Shown one piece after another: positions 22,690-32,959 of a DNA stretch of 64,000 nucleotides. Under the pieces are notes generated by a model that searched no databases, was not told where the DNA came from, and saw only the letters and a program-made list of their open reading frames with translations. The position numbers and the translations under genes are program-made. The DNA lies in the NCBI GenBank assembly GCA_023213395.1, contig CM041465.1:187681741-187745740 (forward strand), in the 5' to 3' direction. Source of the DNA: Cycas panzhihuaensis (lineage: Eukaryota; Cycadophyta). The stretch's first letter is position 1, and every line of letters begins with the position of its first letter.

Positions 22690-23780
22690 TACCCTAGCTG
22701 AGATAGGGTTTCAGCTGGCTGTCGTTCACTCAAGTTAGTAACAGGGATCCATCAATCTCAAGGAGTTGTACTGAACCATTTTCAAATATCTTTTCAACGA
22801 TGTATGGTCCCAACCATCGCATTTTCGATTTCCCAGGGTGTGTTTTAAAGTTGTTGTCATATAATAGTACTTGATCACCTTCTTTAAATTGTGGCATTCG
22901 TAGATGATGATTATGCCATGCTTTTTGTTGTGTCTTCTCTATTTCTTACAACCACTTAGTCATGTGCCTTGTTTCCTCTAATCATACCAACTCCTTCAAC
23001 CTCTTCCGTAAGGAGGTGAAGTTATCCAATCAACATTGCATAGCTACCCTCAAACTTGAAATTTTGAATTCAATTGGGAGGATGGCTTCAATACCATACA
23101 CTAGTTAAAATGGAATTTGTCCAGTTGATCTCTTATATGTTGTTCTAAATGGCCATAATATTGAGGGTTAATTTTCAACCCAATCAGATCTTCCTAAGTC
23201 ACAAATTTTCTGTAGATAGTTTTCTATGATTTTTTTAGAACTTTCTTCTTGTCCATTGGTTCTTGGGTAGTATGGAATAGTTTTCTGATGACTGATCATA
23301 AAGGTTGATGTCAGTATTTCTATGGTCTAGTTTAGGAAATGAGCTCCTTGATCGCTTACAATTTCTAACGAACATCTGAAGCATGTTATAATTACTTCGT
23401 ATAAGAACCGGGTTGTGCTCTTTGAATCAACTTTCCTGAGTGGTTGTGCTTCTACCTGTTTGGTCATATAATCTGTTGCTACCAAAATAAAGTGGGCTTG
23501 GGAATGTCAGGAAATTGGCTTGATTGGTCCAACGAAGTCAAGTCCCCATTTTTCAAATGGCGCCAAAGGTAGAATAGGGTGGCGTGGTTGGAAATCTTAT
23601 CAATTAGGTTTCCCTACCCTCTGCCGATAGTCACATTTTTGTATCCAGTTTTTCACATCTTCGAACATTGATGGCCACCGGAATCTGAATGTTAACACTT
23701 TCCTCTATGTTGCCATTTTTCCCATATGGCCTCCCGCTACTCCCTCGTGTGCTTAAGTCATGATCTGATTAATTTTGTGT
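22690..23780 (-). pseudogene. Gypsy G integrase
   Basis: Read on the minus strand: AHEGVAGGHMGKMAT (HH of the zinc site) and QKCDYRQRVGKP (CC, the second Cys now Arg), then FEKWGLDFVGPI (first catalytic Asp), EIVSDQGAHFLN (second Asp) and PYYPRTNGQEESSKKI (Glu). The C-terminal part is LGPYIVEKIFENGSVQLLE and VNDSQLKPYL, the typical end of non-chromodomain plant Gypsy integrases. Stops near 23600, 23330 and 23110. Confidence 0.85.
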
Positions 23781-24459
23781 GGTTTCACACATCATCATAG
23801 TATCTCATCTGGTCCTAATTTATATAATTCTCCTTTAATTAATTGATAAGGCTCAGATTTCCGTATGGAATTTCTTCATTCCATTCTATCCAATCTTAGT
23901 GGTAGTTCACCTGTCGCCAGATATTCTAGTATTTCCTCGTACCATTCCATTGGAACTGCTTCTCCAGTGAATAGTTTTGCATCTAGAAAATCATTGAGCA
24001 CTCCCATGGGTTTTTTCCCGTTGGTAATCCTCAATAATTGGTCTAGTATCATATGAATCTCCTTGGTTTTACCATTATTTTAGATGAGAACTCCTGAAAT
24101 AACATAAGCCATCTATTGATTCACCCTTTCATTATAGGTTTGTTTACCAAATACATAAGCACTTGGTGGTCCACAAAGAATATAAATAGATTTGACAGTA
24201 AGTAATGTCAAAATTTTTGCAATGCATAAACCATTCCAAGTAGTTCTCTTTCTGTCGTGGTATAGTTCTGTTTGACCTTTGTTAACTTTTAACTCGCAAA
24301 GTAAATAGGATGATCCACCTTGTCATCACTTGGTTGGTCTAATACACATCCAATGGCATACTGTGATGCATCGATGTGCACATGAAAGATTTTTTTTTTC
24401 AATCCAGAAATGTTAATATTGATGCAAATATAATTGCTTTTTATAAGGATTCAAAAGCA
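23781..24459 (-). pseudogene. Gypsy G RNase H and linker
   Basis: Worn. HAFESLXKAIIFAS near 24440, CELKVNKGQTELYHDRKR-like text near 24270, LCGPPSAYVFGKQTYNERVN near 24150, then a linker with GVLNDFLDAKLFTGEAVPMEW and LATGELPL before the integrase. The catalytic Asp residues cannot be placed with confidence. Confidence 0.65.
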
Positions 24460-25385
24460 TGCTACTGCTCGATACTCCATTTCCAATCCATATCCTTTTT
24501 CAACAATTCTTTTAGAGGTCCTGATATATGTGCGTATCCTCTAATAAATTTTCTATAGTATCTTGTTAATCCTAGGAATCCTTTCAACTGCTTCCTTGTA
24601 ATTGGTATTGGAAAATATAGGATTGCTAAAACTTTAGTTGGATCCATTAATAATCCTTCTTGGCTCACAATATGTCCTAATAGGCTTCAAAAAGACACCA
24701 AAAAGATACATTTCTTCGGATTTAAACATAGCTTGCTTTTCCAACAAGTTTGTAATATTTCTCTCAGATTATCCATGTGGTTTTTCATGGATCCATACAA
24801 CATCCTATCATCTAGAAAAACTGCCACTTTGTCTTCAGTCATTTTGCGAAAAATGTTTATAACAATCCTTTGGAATGTGGTTGGGGCATTGGTAAGGCCA
24901 AAGGGCATTGCCTTGTATGTATATGTTCACCATTCCATAACAAAGGTTGTTTTTACTTGGTCTTTCGGGGCAATTTGGACCTAATTGTATTTGCTAAATC
25001 TATCTGTGAAAGAATACATCCCATTTCCTTCTATTGTTTCCAAAACATCTCCCGTAAATGGTAGTGGAAAGGGATCCTTTTTTGTTACTCTTTTAAGTTG
25101 TCTATAGTCCACGCAAACTCGTATCTTCCTGTTCTTTGGGACTACCACCACTAGACTTATCCAATCATTGTAGTCAATTTCATAAATATATCCTACTTCC
25201 AACATTTTGTCTAATTTAGCTTTGACTTTTTCTTTGTATTTTGGGTTCATACGATAAGGTCTCTGTTTTATTGGCTTGACTCCCTCAATAAGATTAATAT
25301 GATGCATTCCTATTTCCAAAGGAATGCCTTTGAGATCCTTGTAGGACCATGCAAAAACATAATGGAATTCTTCAAATAATTGTTG
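24460..25385 (-). pseudogene. Gypsy G reverse transcriptase
   Basis: Entry FAWSYKDLKGIP just above 25319, then the clean stretch 24981-25319: INLIEGVKPIKQRPYRMNP, VVVVPKNRKIRVCVDYRQLK and FPLPFTGDVLE. The next block, MPFGLTNAPTTFQRIV and DKVAVFLDDRMLYG (24687-24908), keeps the catalytic F-L-D-D. The thumb is MDPTKVLAILYFPIP, LKGFLGLTRYYRKFIRGYA (24462-24668). The pieces are in different frames, so at least two indels are present. Confidence 0.88.
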
Positions 25386-25409
25386 GGCCTATGCTACAGT
25401 CTTATCATC

Positions 25410-26620
25410 CTAATAATTCCCAATTCGTATGCTCTTTGAGTCTTCTTTTGCTCCCAAGTTGATTTCAGTTGTTTCCACTTTTGTTACCTTGATGCCTTTT
25501 TGTTCGCTGACATGATGAGCGAGGGTGTCTTCAATCCTCCTTTTGTAGTAATTAATCTCTATAAATTTTGGGGGATAGTTATGGTTTTCTTCTTGGTCAT
25601 CCTTTGATTCCCAACTTTCCTTTTGACATACTAATGTTATTGTTTTCTGTTCCATTTTTATACTTACTTCTCTAATTGCCTTGAGTACCTTGTCAATTTT
25701 CTTGTCTAACGTGTGTGAAAACGTTTTTATGAAAGAGTTCTTGAGATTACTCCATGTGACATCCAAGGTTTGTTCTTTTCCTATGAGCCAATTTTTTGCC
25801 ACTTGGCCTAAGGTATGATAGAAAAGATTACTCCAGGTTTTCCTAGGCAAGCTTTGAAATATCCATTCCTACTTACATCTTTGTATATACTTGCTTGGGC
25901 AATCTCCTTTGTAAAATAATAGAATATTTAATTGTTTGGGAGGATCAAATCGAGTTTAGAAGGCAATTTGTAATTCTTTCCAATTTTGAAAGCGGCCTGG
26001 TAGGCTAAGTACCAATACCATGTAGGCCCTCTCAATGTCAACACAAAATCTAACTCCCATTGAACTTTATCTATGATTCCTTTTCCCAGCCAATATTCTA
26101 TACAATGTATTAAGTGGGTAGTTCCATATAGTTGTTCTCCATAAAAGGGCTTCACATAATCTCCAATGTATTCCTCATAACTTCTTTCTTCAAGAATGGC
26201 AATTTTGTTTTCTAGACCAGAATCTCTAGGAATACTCTCAGCAGGTCCCTTTTCTTCTTTCTCAGATTCGGCGTCGATGGTTGAGAAGGACCTTTTGATG
26301 GGTGGGTGTACCTCTAAAGAAGATGAGGAAGGTTTGTTACTTCCTTCCTTGAGCTAAGACAAGGATAGGGAAGGGAGATCTACCTCAGGACCCACACCAA
26401 AGGCAGAGGAAGGGTTAGGGTTAGGGGAAATGGAAATATCAAAAGATGAATTAGGGTAGGGGTTTAGAATAAGAAGGGTATTAGGGTTTGGGTCTAGGGT
26501 TTGTATCATATTAACATCCTATCCTACACTACTTTTTATGTTATCATTAGCATTCATGTAATCAAAAGATTTAGAATTAACATTAATGTCATCAATTACA
26601 TTCTTAGAAAGTATGTTACA
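25410..26620 (-). pseudogene. Second gag-like segment, between protease and RT
   Basis: On the minus strand a Ser/Pro/Asn-rich leader (SFDISISPNPNPSSAFG, then SEKEEKGPAESIPRDSG) is followed by FYGEQLYGTTHLIHCIEYWL, DKVQWELDFVLTLRGPTWYW and WSNLKNSFIKTFSHTLDKKI. The pattern E-x-W, F-x-x-T-L-x-G-x-A-x-x-W, then W-x-x-L-K-x-x-F is that of Retrotrans_gag. A gag module in this place is unexpected, because another gag module with zinc knuckles lies 5' of the protease (28127-28696). A chimera of two elements, or a shuffled gag, would explain it. Confidence 0.6.
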
Positions 26621-26649
26621 CCTACAGGACGGGGGATTGACTTCATATG

Positions 26650-27130
26650 CATCTTATAACCAATAATCCACAAACTTCGTTACACTCTCGTCATCGAAAG
26701 AGTTGTAAATTTCTCCAAAATAAGTCAGCTCCATCTCTTGAGAATTAATCAACTTTGTTGACTCTTTTGTCATGTGATATAAATTACTTTGGTCAAAGGA
26801 TGATGCAGTTTCTTTGCTTGCAATAGTTGTGCTTGAGGCATTGTCTAGTATCACCTCAATCGATTTTTTTTCCAACATTAGGAGGACCACTTCACTTCCT
26901 CCGTCAGATGCTGTGAAGGTTACACCCCTCCAACTCTAGAGACATTGGGTCTTATACAACCATGGTCATCCTAATTTCCCAATTGGTGTCACCAATAGTT
27001 CATTTTCTAGTTTTAGTGAGTAGGTTGCAGCTTCCAACTTAGGGCTTCCCAATTTTTGCCAAGTTGTGGTGGGCAACACATTCACTGCTCCTCCTCCATC
27101 TACAATCACTTTTGAGAATCTCTCCTAATA
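26650..27130 (-). pseudogene. Gypsy G protease region
   Basis: Minus-strand text VIVDGGGAVNVLPTTTWQKL (27110-27050) matches the retropepsin site of non-chromovirus plant Gypsy elements (V-D-x-G-A-x-x-N-V-L-P, here D-G-G-G). It continues KLEAATYSLKLENELLVTPI and GKLGWPWL, then the open stretch 26654-26890 of unclear function. Confidence 0.7.
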
Positions 27131-27236
27131 CTGTAATTATGACCATAAGATCCAAGTCAAATGATGCCATTATTTTCTTTAAACATTTTGTGATTTCCCT
27201 CTGCTGCAATATCCCTACCTTAATCCAATCTATCAC

Positions 27237-27989
27237 TTAGTATAAGGGAATCGTTAATTGTAGTTGTTTCACTAGATTTTCCATTAGCAACAACATTTGA
27301 GGGATGTTTTCCATTTGTAGACCTTTAAATAGTTTCTCCATTGGAACCAACTGAGGTTGCATCTTCTGCTCTTTTGGTTTTTTCTCCTTTGGTTTGTTTT
27401 TCCTGACATAAATATACTTTGTCTCTGGTTTGTCCACCGGCAACATCATTTCTATTTTCTTTTGAGCTAGGTTCTCCAACACTCATTTCACTTGCTTGAA
27501 TCATTCGATTTCCACTTTAGGATTTGGATAATCTTCACTTGCTATCTCTTTCCCCTTCTGTTTGTTCTGAAGTTCAACATTTTTGGTATTTTCTAGAATG
27601 ATGGTCATTAAATTGGTCATTTTTGCTTTGCCTTTACATTCTTCAATTTTATGTTCACTTGGACCACAGTTGTTGCACACAAACAATTTGTGCTCATAAT
27701 CCTATTTGGTCAAGCAATCTGACTTCCAATGACCAAATTGTAAATAGATTAAGTATCTTCGCATCGGTTGTTTTTCCTTTGAAGTTTCCAATGTGCTCCT
27801 CGTTGTATATACATTACTGGGTGGGCTGCCTCCTCTTCTCTGACCAAGTCCTCTATAAGCTCTTCCTCTAGGGTTATAGAAATAATCACCTATATTGTGA
27901 CTATCCATGTCACATATATGACACCATTTGTCCATTTGATGTAATGTGCTATTTTTTGGGTTTATCTCGCATCCTTTTGTTGTATGCAA
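27237..27989 (-). pseudogene. Gag C-terminal part with two Cys-His segments
   Basis: First segment: KWCHICDMDSHNIGDYFYNP at about 27900 (C-x-x-C-x-x-x-x-H form, last Cys now Tyr), followed by a Gly/Arg-rich stretch and FGHWKSDCLTK. Second: FVCNNCGPSEHKIEECKGK at about 27690-27620, a complete C-x-x-C-x-x-x-x-H-x-x-x-x-C zinc knuckle. Then a Lys/Pro-rich linker to 27237. These would bind RNA in the Gag particle. Confidence 0.75.
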
Positions 27990-28126
27990 GCTTTCCTTGC
28001 ATATATGACACCATTTTTCCTAGTTTCTTCTTCCTCCTTCTTATTCTTCATCCTTAATCTTGCTACTTATTTTCTTAGAGCTTCAATCTCTGATTCTTCT
28101 TTTGATTTTCCCATTTGGCAAAGGGA

Positions 28127-28696
28127 TCAATTATGTTGATTCTGTTTTATTGTTCGTATTTCATCTTTTAATCTGAGTAATAAGGGATCATGCCCTCTGA
28201 CTTGGGTATCCATTTTAGCTTCAAAATCTAGTGCCAACTCTTGAGCATTTTTAAAAGACTTTAAGGGATGTGCATGCATCATGGATCTCAATTTTTCATT
28301 CAGACCTCTGACAAAGTAATTCTTCATGTTGTGGTCTGTTATTGTCTCACTAATCATGTTGGTGGTGATTATTTTTATATGGCTGATATAGGTTACTACT
28401 GGTTTGTCAGGACTTTGTTTGATCTCTCTAAGGGCAATCTCGACAACCTCATTGCTACAAAATTTTTGAAATCTTTGCTCAAATGATTTCTTTATATTTG
28501 CCCAGGTTTCCATTTTATCTAGTTCTTTATACCATGCCAATGGTACTCCCCTTAGTGTACAAGCAAATCTTACCTTTATCTCCTCCTCGTTTATGATTTT
28601 TTTCACATTAATCAAATTCTGAAATAAATACACATGTTCTATCACATCAGATGTGTTATTAAAGATTAACTTTTGAAAGTCCCTTGAGTCGTCCAT
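28127..28696 (-). pseudogene. Gypsy G gag, first capsid module
   Basis: A 189-codon open stretch with the Retrotrans_gag pattern: IEHVYLFQNLINVKK, RFACTLRGVPLAWYKELD, WANIKKSFEQRFQKF, and a long C-terminal helix (FEAKMDTQVRGHDPLLL). It is the least broken coding segment of Gypsy G. Upstream sequence to 29470 continues the minus-strand leader. An ATG start at 28696 is plausible but may not be the original. Confidence 0.8.
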
Positions 28697-29537
28697 CCTT
28701 GGCGCCTACACTAATGTCCCTCCTAGTGACGATGACCTTTCTCCCTCTGAATTTGACTTCTCGGGAGATTTTGTTTCCTTCTTCTTACTATCCACTTTGG
28801 GTGATGTATTCGGTGTGCTTGGTGCAACACTATCTCTCCTAAATAGAGGGTTTCGAAATGGGATTTTTAAATGAAAGGGTCAGGTACTCCTAGCACTTGT
28901 ACCATCAATGGCATAACCACTAGATATGATTGCTCGGACCCCCTGTTCGGTGAGTTTTCAAAGAACTATCTTGTTAACTTATTTTCCCAATATGACAAGG
29001 GACCTTCCTCCAACTTTTCCTCATTATCACTTAGGTCGTTTGGGGTATCATCCACATTTATATGTTTCTTCTTCCCTAGGGTTTCATTTGTAATATCACT
29101 TTGCTCCAATTTTCCTTGTGAATTTTCCTCTTTTTCTAGGCTTATAAGGTCAGATCTAATTAGGGTAGGTGTTAGTATGATTCTTTCCTCATTTCTTTCT
29201 TCTCCTTGTTCTTGAGGTGTCGGGGCTCCACTTGCCTCAAATTCTTCAATGGACTATGCCTTAGTCTCGTTATTATTCAAGATCAGTCTTCTTGCCTTTC
29301 TTAATTTAGATACTTTCGACCATCGTAGTGCCCTTTGTCTACTTGATTCTTTTCCCTTAGGTGAAGTACCCTTTTGTGGCTCTTCTGCCTTTGAAGGCCT
29401 CTTAGGTGTCATTAGAAGGTCCCCTAGCTATTGGAGGCTTAGTTATAGCCTACCATCATGACGATAGCCAGGGTTCCTTGCCCTTTAAATATGTTCTCCT
29501 TGTAAAACTCCTCGCCTAGTCCCTCCTCTATGGATAT
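28697..29537 (-). other. Gypsy G leader / gag N-terminal region
   Basis: On the minus strand, polar Ser/Glu-rich text (SGAPTPQEQGERNEERII, then NDLSDNEEKLEEG) interrupted by stops. It is probably the decayed N terminus of gag. Confidence 0.5.
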
Positions 29538-29551
29538 AGGCAATGGAACCA
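29538..29551 (-). other. Primer-binding site of Gypsy G
   Basis: Minus strand TGGTTCCATTGCC, one base after the LTR end CAACA. It looks like a tRNA-Asp-type site (TGGCGCCGTTGCC) in which CG steps have decayed; the match is by memory and moderate. Confidence 0.5.
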
Positions 29552-30776
29552 ATGTTGACTTATATTTTTCACTACACTTGTGATAAATGCACTTGTCAAG
29601 GGATCACTAGTTGGTAGTCTAACCTAGGATATAGTCAACATATTCATGTTTCCATTATAATCACATTACACACAATATGGAAGGAACAAATCATCACATA
29701 TTCATCATTATTCCATCAAAACAATACACTAATAATTACATACTTTTCATGTAATTAGCACAATACACATAATACACAATATTTTCACGTAACTTTTTCT
29801 TTATTAAGCAATAAGATCAGTACATTCTTTTCTAGAATGTATCCTGCATATGTTCCAGCCATATACACACTACACTGTCATATGCATTCTATTAGGGAAT
29901 GCACTAGGGAATGTATCTGCTAATTCACCCGATTGTACTGTCCTTCTTGGTACTTTGGCTCCTAAATTGACTCATGGAATGAATGCTTGTCTCTTACCAT
30001 TGAATTGGTGAGAAAGGTACCCTTACATGCCTCCTTTTGCCATCCTTTGAGTGAATGGAAATTAGAAGTCCACCAAAGATTATTGTCATATGAGGGCCAA
30101 AAAAGACTGGGGGCCTACGAAAGAAGGGGGCCAAGGTCAAAAACAATGCCTGGACTTGAAATCAAATTGTAATATGATTTAATTGAATCAAAACTTTGTA
30201 AAAGATAAAAATTTCTGAATAAAATTAAACGTCTGTTAATAGCGTGCGAACCAGACAGATTTTTGACGCAAAAAATCAATGAAAGGGACACCAAAAATGA
30301 TAAAAAATGATCAGAGGAGGGGTGCAGTTGATCTATTGATGGAGATCGATCAAAATATTTCAAAAAAAAAAAAAAGAATTTTAATATATAAAAATCACAA
30401 AAATACGACACAAAGGTCACACGACTGTCCTACGGAGAACGGTTGATGAACAGGATTAGATTTGATAAAAAAAAACACATGCTAAGCATTGATCGACCCC
30501 TGCGCCAGCTCCGGAGACTCATACAAAGAGAACTCACTCAAAAAATTTGAAGAAATAGCCTTTGTTTGGCTCACGCAGGTCAAGGAGGGCGTTGGGAGCC
30601 GTGGAGGTCATATGGCCAACACGAGGCTTGAAACAGGCTTGCAATAGCCTCAACTAACTCAGATCAGCCCTGCTATAAAGTTGCATGAAGATCCAGCAAG
30701 AAATGAAGTTGAGACGAGTGATTTTCACTTAGGTATACTGGAGTTTTAATAGACAGTGAGATAGACGATAGAGCAG

Positions 30777-31112
30777 GTGTTTGTTGATGAAAAGTCTAAT
30801 GTTACATATAATGTTGAAGATTCTATTGAGATTAATGATCACATTGCTACATTTGAGACTACATGCACATTTGACCTAATCGACTTTCCTCAAAAGGACA
30901 AAGTCAAAGTTGAAGACAATTCTATTCATTTGAAGCAAGTCATATTTACACTTGAACCATATTTTGTTAAAGACCACATGAAAAGGACAATGATGCAAGT
31001 TGTTGACCACTTCAAAGATGATGAAGCCAAAGGATATGAGTACAATCACCTTGTCAAAGTATACCTAAAGCACTTGTACCACAAATTCAAAGAGAAACTG
31101 AAGAAGAAGTAA
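30777..31112 (+). CDS. Intact 111-codon ORF upstream of polypurine tract of H
   Basis: Open from ATG 30777 to TAA 31110-31112, Lys/Glu-rich (KEKLKKK at the end). Visible pieces are NVEDSIEINDHIATFETTC, FDLIDFPQKDKVKVED and EPYFVKDHMKRTMMQVVDHF. I do not recognise the family. It ends about 10 bp before the polypurine tract, so it is the C-terminal end of the last ORF of H. The lack of stops in a decayed region suggests H is younger than its surroundings, or that the original ORF was longer at its 5' end. Confidence 0.5.
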   Translation: MFVDEKSNVTYNVEDSIEINDHIATFETTCTFDLIDFPQKDKVKVEDNSIHLKQVIFTLEPYFVKDHMKRTMMQVVDHFKDDEAKGYEYNHLVKVYLKHLYHKFKEKLKKK

Positions 31113-31131
31113 TGAACATTAAGGGGGAGTA

Positions 31132-31495
31132 TGTTGGGGTTAATGCCCCTCACTTAACTGCCACCTGAAGAACATGTGAGTGCACACATCGTCATGGTAA
31201 GTTAAGGTGAGATTATTTTATTATGCATTGTTATTATTTTAATGTTAAGTCATTATTATATATTACTTTGAATTTTAGAGGTTGAGGAGGATTCCTTCCT
31301 CCTTCCCAAGTATATATTTTATGGGGTTCAAAACCCTAGTGTTCTTCAACATTACCTTCATCAAAGGAATTTGTATGTACTCTCTTCAAAGATGGATTAA
31401 TACAATGATGTTTACAATGTATACTATCAATATGGCTTAAATGTTACTTTCATCTGTATGTTCACCTGCTATGCTCTGTTCTCCATACTCTAACA
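31132..31495 (+). repeat. 3' LTR of element H
   Basis: 364 bp, TGTTGGGGTT...CTCTAACA, preceded by the polypurine tract. A TATA-like CAAGTATATATTTTATG lies at about 31296-31312. The host LTR resumes at 31496. Confidence 0.75.
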
Positions 31496-31755
31496 CGCAT
31501 CCATACGTACTCCTATTCTGGCAGACATCATCAGATCTGGGCGCCCTTTGGTTCCTCTCTATCATGCGTATTGTTCTGTTTGCTAGTGTACCTAAAAAGG
31601 TACATGTCCTATTTTGCATACCCAGTCATTATGTATTTTGATTTTTCCTATCATACATACTTTTGAATGGTTTGTACCTGCACTCTTCTAGTTTGCACAA
31701 GCCTGCATACCAATTTTCTCACAGTTTATGTGACAAATCTATCCCCAATAGCTGG

Positions 31756-32014
31756 TTCATAAAGATTTATGTGGACTCATGTCCACACCATATTTTGGAG
31801 GAGCTTGTACTACATCACCTTCATTGATGACTTTTCACACAAGGTTTGGGTTTACTTCATCAAACATAAATTTGAGGCATTAGAGAAATTCAAGGAATTC
31901 AAACTTGAGGTGGAAAATGAGTCAGATTATTCAATCAAAATGTTGAGATCTGACAATGGAGGTGAATGTACTTTGAGACTTCAACCAGTTCTATAAAGAC
32001 TATGGAGTCATAAT
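31756..32014 (+). pseudogene. Copia C integrase core, middle piece
   Basis: LVHKDLCGLMST joins the text broken at 19958. Then YYITFIDDFSHKVWVYFIKH (second Asp region of the Copia integrase) and KMLRSDNGGEC, the D-N-G-G-E motif with the catalytic Asp. It stops at KDYGVI (about 32014), where a small element is inserted. Confidence 0.85.
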
Positions 32015-32311
32015 GAACCATCACACCAAAACCTCGAGGTAGTAGTGGAGAGGGACCCACACATATTTAACATGTTCCATTTCTTGAGATATGACGCCCA
32101 CATCGGCTGACTCGCACCAACTACATGAACCTAGTACTAGTGACTAGGCAACCTGCCATGGGGACCTTGCACTAGCCCAGACTAGGCAAAGGACTTTACA
32201 CACAATGCTGAGGAGAGTCGAACCTAGGTCCAGGCTTTGATATGACATATAACAAACTGTCACACCAAAACCTTGAAGTGGTAGTGGAGAGGACCCCCCA
32301 CATATGTAACA
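32015..32311 (-). mobile_element. TRIM-like small element with 52-bp terminal direct repeats
   Basis: 32021-32072 and 32260-32311 are near-identical 52-bp direct repeats (TCACACCAAAACC...TAACA). On the minus strand each starts TGTTA and the right-hand copy is followed by ATATCAAAGCC, a worn tRNA-Met primer site. No coding capacity in the 190 bp between. The integrase text of Copia C continues on both sides (VI / NKLTA). The size and layout fit a terminal-repeat retrotransposon in miniature. Exact ends and target duplication are not resolved. Confidence 0.6.
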
Positions 32312-32780
32312 AACTCACTGCTCTACAAACATGTTAATAGAATGGAGTATCTAAGAGGATGAATAGGACTTTGGCAAACAAAGCCAAAGCTATGATGCAT
32401 GTAAAAGGGCTTCCTCTTTCCTATTGGGTAGAAGCATTCCACATAGTAGCATGTGTAACCAAAAGGAGCCCTACTACTACAGTCATCGATATAACACCAA
32501 AGGAGGCTTGGTTTGGTAAAAAGTCAACTGTAAGCCATTTGCATACTTTTGGATGCATTAGTTATATGCATATTCCCCAACAACAAAGAAAGAAGTTGGA
32601 TGATAATAGTCTAAAATATATTTTCATTGGTTACTCTCTTAACTGCAAAACATATAGAGTATATGATCCTATTGCCAAGAAAATGCATATATCTAGAGAT
32701 GTAATCTTTGCTAAGGATAATGAGGAGTTGGAACCAACATCCATTCGTCTTCCTCTTGACAAAGGCAAGTAGAGGGTTGA
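32312..32780 (+). pseudogene. Copia C integrase, C-terminal piece
   Basis: NGVSKRMNRTLANKAKAMM opens the final helix; the catalytic Glu of the usual V-E-R-M-N-R-T is Lys. The clean stretch 32359-32772 gives WVEAFHIVACVTKRSPT, TPKEAWFGKKSTVSHL, FGCISYMHIPQQQRKKLDD and YIFIGYSLNCKTYRVYDP, the standard Copia integrase C terminus. A Ser-rich linker follows to RT. Confidence 0.87.
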
Positions 32781-32959
32781 GGACTTTCTTCCCTCACAAT
32801 CTTCCACACCATGTTCTTCTTTTGCTTCTGTTGTTTCTTCATCTACTTTTGCTTCATCTTCATCAATAGCTCCACTTAGCCTTGGTAGCACTTTTGTTGA
32901 TCAACCATTACAATCCCAAGATATTGATATTCAAGTTATATTCACGAAGAAGCTACCTA

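Larger units (their letters stand above)
30059..31495 (+). mobile_element. Element H: 3' end of an LTR retroelement inside the LTR of Gypsy G
   Basis: Unrelated 1.4-kb block ending in a polypurine tract (AAGGGGGAG, 31121-31129) and an LTR (31132-31495). Its left boundary cuts the host LTR with no LTR of its own, so the 5' part of H and a piece of the host LTR were lost together. It is the innermost insertion of the nest. Confidence 0.75.
19959..31750 (-). mobile_element. Gypsy G, minus strand, nested in Copia C
   Basis: LTRs of about 857 bp lie at 19959-20815 (3' LTR) and at 29553-31750 (5' LTR, split by element H). The flanks ACTGG (19954-19958) and GCTGG (31751-31755) differ by one transition. 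On the minus strand the order is leader, gag, two zinc-knuckle segments, protease, a second gag-like segment, RT, RNase H, integrase, then an extra ORF before the 3' LTR. The RT entry FAWSYKDLKGIP and R-M-N-P-K-Y are typical of long plant Gypsy elements outside the chromoviruses. Frames are broken in many places. Confidence 0.9.
29553..31750 (-). repeat. 5' LTR of Gypsy G, split by element H
   Basis: 29553-30058 aligns with 19959-20465 of the intact LTR, and 31496-31750 aligns with its last about 250 bp. The middle (about 130 bp of LTR) is missing and element H lies in its place. The end reads CCCCAATA where the partner has CCCCAACA. Confidence 0.88.

Noticed and set aside
26405-26510. TTAGGG-like runs (GGGTTAGGGTTAGGGG, AGGGTTTGGGTCTAGGGTTTG)
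   Set aside because: Looks like an interstitial telomere, but the unit is irregular and the minus strand is a Pro/Asn-rich coding stretch (PNPNPS) of the second gag-like segment.
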